64,000 nucleotides of DNA from JAMXLO01 sp035569235 (GTDB taxonomy: Bacteria; Pseudomonadota; Alphaproteobacteria; Acetobacterales; Acetobacteraceae), in contig DATMND010000003.1 in the NCBI GenBank assembly GCA_035569235.1, forward strand, positions 5,218 through 69,217, in the 5' to 3' direction. The notes under the pieces are model-generated. The model was not told the DNA's origin. It was given only the letters and a program-made list of their open reading frames with translations, and made no database searches. The position numbers were made by a program, and so were the translations under genes. This document shows, piece after piece, positions 51,927-60,929 of the stretch (within the stretch, counting starts at the first letter, position 1; every line of letters begins with the position of its first letter).

Positions 51927-53162
51927 TTGACCGCTTCGCATGTGCATGTCGTCGGCGCCGGCCTGGCCGGCCTGTCCGCCGCGGTTGCGCTGAGCCAGGC
52001 AGGGCGGACGGTCACGGTCCTCGAGTCCGGGCCGGCTGCCGGTGGGCGGTGCCGGTCGTATTTCGACCGTGAGCTCGGTCTGCGCATCGACAACGGCAAC
52101 CACCTCCTGCTGTCGGGCAATCGCGCGGCCTTCGCCTATATCGATGGGATTGGGGCGCGAGAGACGCTGGCCATGCTGGACGAGCCGTCATTTCCCTTCA
52201 TGGACCTCGGGAACGGCCAGACCTGGATACTGCGGCCGAACCTTGGCCGCGTCCCCTGGTGGGTCCTCTCCCGAGAGCGCCGCGTACCGGGCACGCTCCC
52301 GGCCGACTATCTCGCCCTGCGCCGGCTCATGAGTCCGACGAGCGATGCAACAGTCGCAGCCTCGCTGCGGCACGACACGCTGTACCATCGGCTGGTCGAA
52401 CCGCTCGCGATAGCGGCGCTGAACACGCCGCCGGACGCGGGCTTGGCGCGGCTGCTTGGCGCGGTCGTGCGCGAGACACTGTTCCGCGGCGGCAGCGCCT
52501 GCATTCCGGCCTTTCCGCGCGAGGGTCTGTCAGAGAGCCTGGTTGATCCAGCCGTCGCGTGGCTCCAGGCGCGCGGCAACGACGTGCTGTTCGGGCAGCG
52601 GGTCGTCGCGCTGCATGTTGCCGATGCTCGCCTAAACGCCCTGCATACGACAGACGGCCCCATGCCGGCCGAGGCCGTGGTAGTCGCGGTTCCGCCCTGG
52701 GTGGCCGCCGACTTGCTGCCCGGCATTCCGGTGCCAGGCGAGTTCCAGGCGATCTTGAACATCCATTTCCGGGTAGAAGCGGATCCCGGTCCGGCCGGCT
52801 TCGTTGGCCTGATCGGCGGCACCGCCGAGTGGGTGTTCGTCAAGCGCGGCCATGTTTCGGTGACCATCAGCGCGGCCAACCGCATGGTGGACCAGAGCGC
52901 CGATGCGATTGCCGCCGCCGTCTGGCCCGACGTGCAGGCAGCCCTCGACCTGAAGGGTCCGCTTCCGCCATGGCGCGTGGTGAAGGAGCGCCGCGCCACG
53001 TTCGCGGCGACCGCCACGCAGGAACGGCTGCGACCGGCAGCGCGCACAAATGTGGCAAACCTCGTGCTGGCCGGCGACTGGACCGCGACCGGGTTGCCGG
53101 CCACCATCGAAGGTGCCATCAGGTCCGGCCGAACGGCGGCGGAGGTCCTCCTCGCCGCGTGA
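51927..53162 (+). CDS. hpnE: Hydroxysqualene dehydroxylase HpnE
   Basis: An FAD-dependent amine-oxidase-fold enzyme that reduces hydroxysqualene to squalene in the bacterial HpnCDE route. The dinucleotide-binding start HVHVVGAGLAGLSAAVALSQ is followed by ESGPAAGGRCRSYFD, IDNGNHLLLSGN and, at the C-terminus, LAGDWTATGLPATIEGAIRS, the FAD-binding end. TTG 51927 is the probable start. Followed at once by squalene-hopene cyclase (shc) and the HpnG gene, which fixes the assignment. HpnC and HpnD are not in the window. Confidence 0.92.
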   Translation: MTASHVHVVGAGLAGLSAAVALSQAGRTVTVLESGPAAGGRCRSYFDRELGLRIDNGNHLLLSGNRAAFAYIDGIGARETLAMLDEPSFPFMDLGNGQTWILRPNLGRVPWWVLSRERRVPGTLPADYLALRRLMSPTSDATVAASLRHDTLYHRLVEPLAIAALNTPPDAGLARLLGAVVRETLFRGGSACIPAFPREGLSESLVDPAVAWLQARGNDVLFGQRVVALHVADARLNALHTTDGPMPAEAVVVAVPPWVAADLLPGIPVPGEFQAILNIHFRVEADPGPAGFVGLIGGTAEWVFVKRGHVSVTISAANRMVDQSADAIAAAVWPDVQAALDLKGPLPPWRVVKERRATFAATATQERLRPAARTNVANLVLAGDWTATGLPATIEGAIRSGRTAAEVLLAA

Positions 53163-53172
53163 GCACGAGACC

Positions 53173-55098
53173 ATGCCCAGCGAGACACTGCCACCCGAAA
53201 CCGCGCTCGATCATCGCCTGTCCGAGGCTGTGGCGCGTGCCGGCGCCGCCCTGATACGGCAGCGGCAGGACGACGGCCATTGGCTGTTCGAATTGGAAGC
53301 CGACGCGACGATCCCGGCCGAATACGTGCTGCTGGAGCACTACCTCGATCGCATCGATCCGGCGCTGGAAGCGAAGATCGGCGTCTATCTGCGCGAAATC
53401 CAGGGTGCGCATGGGGGTTGGCCGTTGTTCCACGACGGTGCGTTCAATCTGTCGGCGAGCGTGAAGGCCTATTTCGCATTGAAGGCGATCGGCGACGATC
53501 CTGATGCGCCGCATTTGGCCCGCGCCCGGCAGGCCATTCTGACCGCGGGCGGTGCCGAACGCAGCAACGTGTTCACCCGCGCGCAGCTTGCACTGTTCGG
53601 GCAGGTGCCATGGCGGGCCGTGCCGGTGATGCCGCTCGAGATCATGCATCTGCCGCTGTGGTTCCCGTTCCACCTGTCGAAGGTTTCCTACTGGTCGCGC
53701 ACGGTGATCGTGCCGCTGCTCGTGCTGATGGCGCTGCGCCCTGTCGCGCGAAACCCGCGCGATGTCGCGATCCAGGAACTGTTCCGCATGCCGCCCGCGT
53801 CGGTGCGCGACTGGATTACGCCGCCTGTTCGCTCGGCGTGGGGGCGGATCTTCAAGGGGCTCGACACGGTGCTGCGCGTGCTGCAGCCGGCGTTTCCGCA
53901 ACGCAGCCGCCGCAGCGCGATCGCCAAGGTGGTACGCTTCGTCACCGAACGGCTGAACGACGATGACGGTCTCGGCGGCATTTATCCGGCGATTGCCAAC
54001 AGCGTGATGATGTTCGACGCGCTGGGGTATCCAGCGGATCACCCGGATGCGGCCATCGCATGGCGCGCGATGCGCAAGCTGCTGGTGGTCGAGCCCGAAC
54101 GTGCCTACTGCCAGCCCTGCCTGTCGCCGATCTGGGATACCGGACTTGCCGGCCATGCCGTGGCCGAAGCTGGGGACAATACGGATGCGGCCTGCACGTG
54201 GTTGCATGCGCGGCAGATCCTCGATGTGGTCGGCGACTGGGCGGTGCGCCGGCCAGGCCTGCGCCCGGGCGGCTGGGCATTCCAGTACGCCAACCCGCAT
54301 TACCCGGACGTCGACGACACGGCCGTCGTCGGCATGCTGCTGCACCGCAACGGCGATCCGGCCTTCGCCGCGTCGATCGAGCGTGCCCGCGAGTGGATCA
54401 TCGGCATGCAGTCATCGGACGGCGGCTGGGGCGCGTTCGAGCCGGAGAACACGCATCTGTACTTGAACAACATCCCGTTCGCCGATCATGGCGCGCTGCT
54501 CGATCCGCCGACCGCCGATGTGACCGCGCGCTGCGTGTCGTTCCTCGCACAGATCGGCATGGCGGCGGACGATCCTGTGATGGTCCGGGCGCTATCGTAT
54601 CTGCGTCGCGAGCAGGAGGACGACGGCAGCTGGTTCGGCCGCTGGGGCACCAACTATATCTACGGCACCTGGTCGGCGCTGTGTGCCTTAAACGCGGCCG
54701 GCATCGGCTGTGACGATCCCGCGGTGCGGCGGGCGGTGGAATGGCTTGTCTCCGTGCAGCGCGACGATGGCGGCTGGGGCGAAGACGAAGAAACCTACCG
54801 GGATGCGCCGCGTGGCCGTTACAAGGAGAGCACGCCGAGCCAGACGGCATGGGCCCTGCTTGGCCTGATGGCCGCGGAGCAGGTCGAAAATCCGGCGGTA
54901 ACGCGCGGCATCGAATACCTGATGGCAACCCAGTGCGGGACCGGGGAATGGCGTGAACTGCCATACAATGCCGTTGGCTTTCCGCGCGTGTTCTACCTGC
55001 GCTACCACGGCTATTGCTGGTATTTCCCGCTGCTGGCACTGGCGCGCTATCGCAATTTGCGGCGCGGCAACACGCACCGGGTGGCCGTTGGATTCTGA
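53173..55098 (+). CDS. shc: Squalene-hopene cyclase
   Basis: A monotopic inner-membrane enzyme of 641 residues that cyclises squalene to hopene and diplopterol. The catalytic DxDDTA motif appears as PDVDDTAVVGML. Several QW repeats are seen (QRQDDGHWLFELEADATIP, IQGAHGGWPLF, MQSSDGGWGAFEPEN, QRDDGGWGEDEETY). The C-terminal YCWYFPLLALARY is typical. ATG 53173 follows the HpnE stop by 10 bases. Hopanoids stiffen membranes in these bacteria. Confidence 0.96.
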   Translation: MPSETLPPETALDHRLSEAVARAGAALIRQRQDDGHWLFELEADATIPAEYVLLEHYLDRIDPALEAKIGVYLREIQGAHGGWPLFHDGAFNLSASVKAYFALKAIGDDPDAPHLARARQAILTAGGAERSNVFTRAQLALFGQVPWRAVPVMPLEIMHLPLWFPFHLSKVSYWSRTVIVPLLVLMALRPVARNPRDVAIQELFRMPPASVRDWITPPVRSAWGRIFKGLDTVLRVLQPAFPQRSRRSAIAKVVRFVTERLNDDDGLGGIYPAIANSVMMFDALGYPADHPDAAIAWRAMRKLLVVEPERAYCQPCLSPIWDTGLAGHAVAEAGDNTDAACTWLHARQILDVVGDWAVRRPGLRPGGWAFQYANPHYPDVDDTAVVGMLLHRNGDPAFAASIERAREWIIGMQSSDGGWGAFEPENTHLYLNNIPFADHGALLDPPTADVTARCVSFLAQIGMAADDPVMVRALSYLRREQEDDGSWFGRWGTNYIYGTWSALCALNAAGIGCDDPAVRRAVEWLVSVQRDDGGWGEDEETYRDAPRGRYKESTPSQTAWALLGLMAAEQVENPAVTRGIEYLMATQCGTGEWRELPYNAVGFPRVFYLRYHGYCWYFPLLALARYRNLRRGNTHRVAVGF

Positions 55099-55110
55099 GA
55101 CTGCATGTCC

Positions 55111-55188
55111 CGTCATGGCCGGGCTCGACCCGGCCATCCTGGCATCGCCGATGGTGCGAGGATGGCCGGGTCGAGCCCGGCCATAACG
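55111..55188. repeat. Extragenic palindrome, family 2
   Basis: Thirty-base arms at 55111-55140 (starting CGTCATGGCCGGGCTCGACC) and 55159-55188 are complementary with one mismatch and an 18-base loop. Inserted between the shc and HpnG genes, so it lies within the hopanoid operon transcript. Confidence 0.85.
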
Positions 55189-55190
55189 AC

Positions 55191-55250
55191 GATTACACGT
55201 GCGGCGATTACATCTGCGCGGACTACACGTGCGCCGACCACAAGTGCGCA
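55191..55250 (+). repeat. Four tandem 15-bp repeats at the HpnG start
   Basis: Units GATTACACGTGCGGC, GATTACATCTGCGCG, GACTACACGTGCGCC and GACCACAAGTGCGCA (55191-55205, 55206-55220, 55221-55235, 55236-55250) are imperfect copies in a row. The GTG used as HpnG start lies in the last unit. Confidence 0.8.
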
Positions 55251-55885
55251 TTGGTGTCGTCGTCGGGATGGCGGCCGAGGCTCGTATTGCGCGGCGTCTT
55301 GCTTGGCCAGTCGCTATTGGCGGTGGGACGGCGGCAGGCGCGGAAGCAGCGGCAAACGCCCTCGTCAAACAGGGCTGCATCGGACTGATCAGCTTCGGGC
55401 TGGCAGGTGGACTGGATCCGACGCTGAGGCCCGGCGCACTCATTGTGCCATCCGCGGTGACCGCAGGCGGCAGGTGCTACACGGCCGATCCGACCCTCTC
55501 GCGCATGCTCGGCGGCGCGACGCCGCATCTGCTGCTCGGCGCCGATGCGATCGTGGCGAGTGTCGAGGACAAGTGCCGGCAGCGCGAGCAGACCGGCGCC
55601 GCGGCGGTCGATCTGGAAAGCGGCGCAGTGGCACGCGCCGCGTGTATGCACAACATTCCGTTCGCTGTGTTGCGCGCGATCTGCGACGCCGCGGACAGCT
55701 CGCTGCCCCACGCCGCACGGGTCGCACTGGACGCGCATGGTGGCATCAGGGCGTGGCGCGTGCTCGCCTCGATCGCCGCACGCCCCACTCAACTGCCTGC
55801 CTTGCTGGCGCTAGGAGCCGATGCTGCCGCAGCAAGGCGGTCGCTCATCGAACGCGTCAAGCGGGTAACGCAGCCTCCATCCTAG
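55244..55885 (+). CDS. hpnG: Hopanoid-associated phosphorylase HpnG
   Basis: A nucleoside phosphorylase-fold protein of 213 residues that releases adenine from adenosylhopane to form ribosylhopane for bacteriohopanetetrol. It shows IGVVVGMAAEARIARRL, LISFGLAGGLDPTLRPGALI, AAVDLESGAVARAACMHNIP and AVLRAICDAADSSLP with the catalytic aspartate. GTG 55244 matches family N-termini. It follows shc after a repeat-filled 145-base gap. Its last 29 bases overlap the convergent histidine kinase gene. Confidence 0.88.
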   Translation: MRIGVVVGMAAEARIARRLAWPVAIGGGTAAGAEAAANALVKQGCIGLISFGLAGGLDPTLRPGALIVPSAVTAGGRCYTADPTLSRMLGGATPHLLLGADAIVASVEDKCRQREQTGAAAVDLESGAVARAACMHNIPFAVLRAICDAADSSLPHAARVALDAHGGIRAWRVLASIAARPTQLPALLALGADAAAARRSLIERVKRVTQPPS

Positions 55886-58022
55886 GCGTTCCCGGCACCA
55901 CGGTTGTCTCGACAACACGTTCGGGAGGGAACTTGGCCCGGACCGTCGTGCCCTGACCGGGAACGCTCTCTATGGTGAACGTTGCGCCGTGCAACGCGAG
56001 CAGCTTCTGACTGATCGCGAGCCCAAGACCGCTGCCGCCGAATTTCCGGCTGATCGAGGCATCCGCCTGGTGGAAGGGTTCGCACAGCGACTGCAAGGCA
56101 TCGGCATCGATGCCGATGCCGGTATCGGTCACGACCAAGGTGACGCCCGCCTCTGCATGCTCGATTCGCAGTGACACAACGCCGCCGTTGGGAGTGAACT
56201 TCACCGCATTGGACAGCAGATTGAGCACAATCTGCTTCAACGCGCGACCGTCTCCCCGCAGCGCGACGCGCATCCCGTTCGCGGCGTTGTCGATCCTTAC
56301 GCCTCCATCATTCGCGCGCAGCTTCAACATGCCGATGCAGCACCGCACCACCATGCCAAGCTCCACGATCTCGCTCGCAAGCTCGTAGCGGTCTGCCTCG
56401 ATCTTCGAGAGGTCGAGCACATCGTTGATCATGTCGAGCAGATGATGGCCGGCTGCGTTGATGTCCGTCGCGAATTCGACGTAGTCCGCGCCGATACTCC
56501 CCAACGTCTGATCCCGGATAAGCTCGGAGAAGCCGATGATGGCATTCAGCGGCGTGCGCAGTTCGTGGCTCATGTTGGCGAGGAATTCCGACTTGGCGTG
56601 GCTCGCTGCTTCGGCGCGCTCCTTCGCCTGTTGCAGTTCCTGCGCCGCCTCGACTCCGGCCGTGATATCGCGCCCGGTGCCTCGGTAGCCGACGAAACTG
56701 CCGGTCGCATCGAAGACCGGGTTGCCATTGACGCTGACGTGGTGAAGCCGCCCATCCCGGGTGAGTTCCTGGCGGTGGAAATCGCGAAACGGACGCCGCG
56801 CATCAAGGTCGGCGCGGTGTTCGGACCAATGCGGGTCGGTTGGGCTCGCACCAACCGCATTCCATAACGTCACGCCCTTGCGGTGCGGAATGCCCATCAG
56901 GCGGGACGCCTCGCTGTCCGATACCCACTTCAAGCGGAGGTCCGCATCCAGTTCCCACAGCCAGTCCGACGACATCTCGGCGAAATCCCGAATGCGCGCC
57001 TCGCTGGCGCGCAATGCCTGCGCTGTCTCCGTCAGCTTGGCGTTCTGCTCCGCCTGGCGGTGGAACTGCCGTCCGATGACTGCGAACAACACGGCGAACC
57101 CAGTTGCGGCGCCGAGGCCACCCAGTGCAATGACAGTCGCCTGAAGTCGCCACTTCGCAAGCGCCACCGGCTCCAGGACGGATACGTCGATGACAAGTGG
57201 CCAGGCGGGCAACGGACGCACCGACACCACTGCCGGTATGGCACTAAGAAAACCGGGGGAGCGGTAATTACCGCCTCCCATGGCGACCAGGCTGTACCAT
57301 GGCGAGGCGGCTGGCATCAGCTTTCCTACCTGATCCGTGGTGTCCGGGTAGCGTACCAGAACCAGCCCGTCGTGGCGGAGCAGAGTCACAGTCTGGCCGG
57401 GCGGCAGTGCGATGGCCCGATAGAAGTCCGCGAAATATTGCAGATCGATTGCACCGACGGCGATACCAAGGAGGTTGTGGCTCGGACCGTTGAGCCTGCG
57501 AGCGATGTAGACAGTGGGCGTACCGGTCACGCGGCTTTGGACCGGAGCGCTGATGAACGGACCTGGGTCATCATGCGCGACGAGATACCGGTGATAATCG
57601 CGGTCCGACATATTGAGATCGGGCGGCCATTGCGATCGGGTGGTGAGGAACATCTGGCCATCGGGCTTGAACAGGGAAAAGGAGTTCGCCTGTGGTAGGT
57701 TCTTCAATCTGCCGCGTAGAAAGTCGCGTGTAGCCTCGGTGCCGGCAGAAGTCACGAGCTCGTCAGGCGTGTTGATGCCGAGATTGGCGACACGCGACTG
57801 CACTTCCGCAAGAGCAAGATCGACCACCTGCACGTAGCGCGAAGTCTGCTCGGCGAGCACGACGCTAAGGTTTGTGACCGAGATACGGTTCTGTTCGATG
57901 GTCTGGCGATGCAGATCCCATATCGTCGCGCCGCAACCGAGCAGGGTGATGACGCAGAGGGCTATGCCGATTGCCCAAAGGTACCGGCTCGAGCGGAAAG
58001 TGTCGGTCCCGGACGCTGCCAT
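55857..58022 (-). CDS. Sensor histidine kinase with Cache and PAS domains
   Basis: A membrane-bound sensor kinase of 721 residues. A first hydrophobic segment (YLWAIGIALCVITLLGCG) and a second near residue 290 bound a periplasmic double-Cache-like domain. A PAS domain (FAEMSSDWLWELDADLRLKW, then FVGYRGTGRDITAGVEAAQE) leads to the HisKA box FLANMSHELRTPLNAIIGF and HATPase motifs (NLLSNAVKFTPNGG, TDTGIGIDADAL, KFGGSGLGLAIS). ATG 58022 has GGAG seven bases upstream; the frame extends to 58139. No response regulator gene is adjacent, so it is an orphan kinase here. Confidence 0.9.
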   Translation of the reverse strand: MAASGTDTFRSSRYLWAIGIALCVITLLGCGATIWDLHRQTIEQNRISVTNLSVVLAEQTSRYVQVVDLALAEVQSRVANLGINTPDELVTSAGTEATRDFLRGRLKNLPQANSFSLFKPDGQMFLTTRSQWPPDLNMSDRDYHRYLVAHDDPGPFISAPVQSRVTGTPTVYIARRLNGPSHNLLGIAVGAIDLQYFADFYRAIALPPGQTVTLLRHDGLVLVRYPDTTDQVGKLMPAASPWYSLVAMGGGNYRSPGFLSAIPAVVSVRPLPAWPLVIDVSVLEPVALAKWRLQATVIALGGLGAATGFAVLFAVIGRQFHRQAEQNAKLTETAQALRASEARIRDFAEMSSDWLWELDADLRLKWVSDSEASRLMGIPHRKGVTLWNAVGASPTDPHWSEHRADLDARRPFRDFHRQELTRDGRLHHVSVNGNPVFDATGSFVGYRGTGRDITAGVEAAQELQQAKERAEAASHAKSEFLANMSHELRTPLNAIIGFSELIRDQTLGSIGADYVEFATDINAAGHHLLDMINDVLDLSKIEADRYELASEIVELGMVVRCCIGMLKLRANDGGVRIDNAANGMRVALRGDGRALKQIVLNLLSNAVKFTPNGGVVSLRIEHAEAGVTLVVTDTGIGIDADALQSLCEPFHQADASISRKFGGSGLGLAISQKLLALHGATFTIESVPGQGTTVRAKFPPERVVETTVVPGTPRMEAALPA

Positions 58023-58148
58023 GATGGCACTCCACGCCCGCGCACGTGCAGGCAATCGATTCACTATGCGATCGGTCTGGCTAAGATTGGCATAATGCCA
58101 CCGGGCACGACGAAGCAGGACAGTGACGCGATTTGCCATTTGAGCGTC

Positions 58149-59351
58149 TCACGGACCGCCGCCGTACACCTCCGCCTGAGCCTCGATCTTCGCCGGATCG
58201 AGGGCCATTCCCAGTCCGGGCAATGTCGGCAACGCGAATTGCCCGCCCTGTGGCATCACGGGATTGGCGAGGAAGTGCTGGTTGATCGCGTTCCACTTCA
58301 CCAGGTACTCCTGGATCGGCGTCAGCAGCGGCGACTGAGCGAGCGAGAAGTGCAGCCCCACTGGCGTGGAATGGCCATGCGGGATCACCATCAGGTCGTG
58401 CACCGAGGCATATGCGGCGATCTTGAGCACTTCGGACAGTCCGCCCGCCCAGTAGATATCGGGTTGCAGCACATCCAGCGCCTCGGCATCGATGAATCGC
58501 CGGAATCCCCAGCGCGTATATTCATGTTCGGCGCCCGACAGCGGAATCTGCGTCCGCTCCTTCACGCGGCGATAGCTGTCGATGCGGTCCGGCATCACGC
58601 ATTCCTCCAGCCAGCGCGGCCGGAATTCGGCGATGCGTTCGGCGAGCTCCACCGCATAGATTGGGTCGAACGACTGCCAGCAGTCCAGCATGATGTCGTA
58701 GTCCTCGCCGAGCGTGTCGCGCAGCGTGCGCACCAGCTCGACATTCTTCCGCATGCCATCGTGTCCGCTCATCGGGCCATGGCGGAAGAACCATTTCTGC
58801 GCGGGGTAGCCGAGCGTCTTGTATTCCGCGGCACGCTCGCGCACGCGCCCCATGTCGAGCACCGCGAAGCCGAGCATCGACGCATACGCCGGCATGCTGT
58901 CGCGTGTCGGACCGCCGATCAGGCGGTACACCGGCTGGCCGAGCCAGCGCCCCTTGAGGTCCCAAAGCGCGCAATCCACCGCGCTGATCGCCAGCATGGC
59001 GTCGCCCTGGCGGCCGTGCACCATAATCCGGTGCATCTGGTCCCAGACCTTTTCGTGGGCGATCGGGTCCTGGCCGAGGATGATTGGGCGCAGGCGCTTC
59101 GCCACGAAGGCGGCGACCATGTCGGGCAACGGGCCGGCAATGCCGATGGGCCCATCGTCTGTCTCGATCCGGATGAAATGCTGTTCGAGGCGAAAATGAT
59201 CGGGATCGGCCTGCTTGCCGCCCTCGAAGTCGTTGCGGACGCGGTATTCAGGATAGACGTCGATCGGCCGGACCAGACGCTCCTCCCACAGCGGGCCTTC
59301 AGTGCGCATGGTGCCGGAGAGACGCAGGACGCGAACTGCGGTGATCTTCAT
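58149..59351 (-). CDS. Enolase-superfamily sugar acid dehydratase (L-rhamnonate dehydratase-like)
   Basis: A 400-residue mandelate racemase/muconate lactonizing enzyme family protein. The region YPAQKWFFRHGPMSG resembles L-rhamnonate dehydratases. The metal ligands are in DIMLDCWQSFD, WLEECVMPDR and LSGAEHEYTRWG, and the catalytic histidine in VIPHGHSTPVGLHF. It would remove water from a sugar acid such as L-rhamnonate or fuconate. Lies upstream of the kinase gene on the same strand. Confidence 0.85.
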   Translation of the reverse strand: MKITAVRVLRLSGTMRTEGPLWEERLVRPIDVYPEYRVRNDFEGGKQADPDHFRLEQHFIRIETDDGPIGIAGPLPDMVAAFVAKRLRPIILGQDPIAHEKVWDQMHRIMVHGRQGDAMLAISAVDCALWDLKGRWLGQPVYRLIGGPTRDSMPAYASMLGFAVLDMGRVRERAAEYKTLGYPAQKWFFRHGPMSGHDGMRKNVELVRTLRDTLGEDYDIMLDCWQSFDPIYAVELAERIAEFRPRWLEECVMPDRIDSYRRVKERTQIPLSGAEHEYTRWGFRRFIDAEALDVLQPDIYWAGGLSEVLKIAAYASVHDLMVIPHGHSTPVGLHFSLAQSPLLTPIQEYLVKWNAINQHFLANPVMPQGGQFALPTLPGLGMALDPAKIEAQAEVYGGGP

Positions 59352-59414
59352 GCCAAGCCTCCGGAACAGCCCCTGGACGATAACGCCCGGACCGGAGACT
59401 GGCGAGCCGACCGA

Positions 59415-59630
59415 TCAGTGTTGGGGTGCGAGTGCCTCGGCTGGCCGCAACTGTGCCTCGTTGACGACCCGTTCGTGGCTGTCCTGCGTGTGCTTTACCC
59501 GGTAGTAGAGGTCGCGGCCTTCGACGGGGAGCAGTCGCTGGACCGTGTAGAGCCCGGCGGGGACATGCCTTTCCAGCCGGTTCGGGATGAGGTGGACTGT
59601 CTGACCGACCTTGAACTTGTGCTGCGCCAT
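59415..59630 (-). CDS. Small conserved hypothetical protein, 71 aa
   Basis: A short beta-rich protein: MAQHKFKVGQTVHLIPNRLE, then GLYTVQRLLPVEGRDLYYRV and RVVNEAQLRPAEA. The opening KFKVGQTV and the VNE-x-QL ending are seen in small alphaproteobacterial hypothetical proteins of unknown function. ATG 59630 is chosen over the frame start at 59687, as the extra residues look non-coding. It lies behind a cold-shock gene on the same strand. Confidence 0.7.
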   Translation of the reverse strand: MAQHKFKVGQTVHLIPNRLERHVPAGLYTVQRLLPVEGRDLYYRVKHTQDSHERVVNEAQLRPAEALAPQH

Positions 59631-59683
59631 GGCGGTTCTCAAGCTGTCCGGCGCCGCCCGGAGAACGGCGCCGGGAACTGGAT

Positions 59684-59890
59684 TCAAGCGGTCTTCAGGT
59701 TCTCCGCCGACAGCTTCCCCTGCTGCCCGCGTTGCACTTCGTAGCTGAGCTTCTGACCCTCGTTCAGGCTGCCAATTCCTGCCCGCTCGACGGCCGAGAT
59801 GTGTACGAACACATCCTTCGAGCCATCATCGGGCTGGATGAAGCCATAGCCCTTTTGACTGTTGAACCACTTGACGGTGCCTGTCGACAT
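59684..59890 (-). CDS. Cold-shock protein, CspA family
   Basis: A 68-residue single-stranded nucleic acid-binding protein. The RNP1 motif is KGYGFIQ in VKWFNSQKGYGFIQPDDG and RNP2 is VFVHIS in KDVFVHISAVERAG; the C-terminal half (GQKLSYEVQRGQQGKLSAEN) is typical. Start at ATG 59890 matches the family length exactly. Probable RNA chaperone. Its long AT-rich leader is about 170 bases from the divergent methyltransferase. Confidence 0.96.
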   Translation of the reverse strand: MSTGTVKWFNSQKGYGFIQPDDGSKDVFVHISAVERAGIGSLNEGQKLSYEVQRGQQGKLSAENLKTA

Positions 59891-60062
59891 CGTGTCACTC
59901 CAAAGTACCGGCGACCCGCACGCCGCGGGCCGGATTACTCTTCCTATTGGGGAGCGTCGAGGCGGCAGAACCGCGCAAAGGCACGAGGCAGCCCGGAACG
60001 GAAAGCGCCGATGCCGTGGCATGTTGGGTTGGCGGTTGCAATTTACAAGGAAAGGGCGGCGG

Positions 60063-60899
60063 ATGAGCGAGATACCGGTGGAGGTTGCCCGCCATTACGG
60101 ACGCGGCGGGTTGCTGGAGCGTCTGCTCGGCGCTCTGACCGAGGCCGGGAAGGATGTCGAGCACCTCACGATCGACGATCTGGCCCCGCTGGATGAGTTC
60201 CACTCCCGCCGGCGTGTGGCGACCGTGGAACTGGCGCGGCTGCTGGCGCCGATGGCGACGGATCACGTGATCGACATCGGTTCCGGGATCGGCGGACCGG
60301 CACGCTATCTGGCGGCGACCTGTGCGTGCCGGGTAAGCGGGGTGGACCTGACCGCCGAGTTCGTTGCCGCGGCCGTGGAGCTGACACGGCGGGTTGGCCT
60401 GGCGGAGCGGGTCGCTTTCCGCCAGGGCTCGGCGCTGGACCTGCCGTTCGGGAATGCGGCTTTCGATCTGGCGTGGACCCAGAACGTCGCGATGAACATC
60501 GCGGACCGGCCGCGGTTCTATGCCGAGATCCGCCGGGTGTTGAAGCCCGGAGGACGGCTGGCGATCCAGGATGTGGTGCAGGGTCCGGGCGGCGCGCTGT
60601 ACTTCCCGGTGAACTGGGCGGACACGCCGGAAATCAGCTTCCTGCGCACGGCGGAGGAGACGCGGGAGATGCTGGAGGCGGCGGGGTTCACGGTGCAGGT
60701 CTGGGAGGACAACAGCGAGGTCGCGATCGCCGAAGCGGAGGCCGAACGCGAACGTGCGTCGGCGCGGGACGGGGGGCGGCCGGTATTGGGGGTGCATGTG
60801 GTCGTGGGCGAAAGCTTCCGCGAGAAGATGCGGAATTCGCGGCGCAACATGCTGGAGAACCGCACGCGGTTGATCAACGCGGTGCTGGTAAGGGGGTAG
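60063..60899 (+). CDS. Class I SAM-dependent methyltransferase
   Basis: A 278-residue methyltransferase of the gamma-tocopherol/sarcosine-dimethylglycine type. SAM motif I is HVIDIGSGIGGPARYLA, motif II GVDLTAEFV, and the post-I region has GSALDLPFGNAAFDLAWTQN, with RVLKPGGRLAIQDVV following. It methylates a small molecule or lipid. ATG 60063 is chosen by comparison with family starts; AAAGGGCGG precedes it. Confidence 0.88.
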   Translation: MSEIPVEVARHYGRGGLLERLLGALTEAGKDVEHLTIDDLAPLDEFHSRRRVATVELARLLAPMATDHVIDIGSGIGGPARYLAATCACRVSGVDLTAEFVAAAVELTRRVGLAERVAFRQGSALDLPFGNAAFDLAWTQNVAMNIADRPRFYAEIRRVLKPGGRLAIQDVVQGPGGALYFPVNWADTPEISFLRTAEETREMLEAAGFTVQVWEDNSEVAIAEAEAERERASARDGGRPVLGVHVVVGESFREKMRNSRRNMLENRTRLINAVLVRG

Positions 60900-60929
60900 T
60901 GGGACAGCGCCGCATTCACCCATCGCAAA

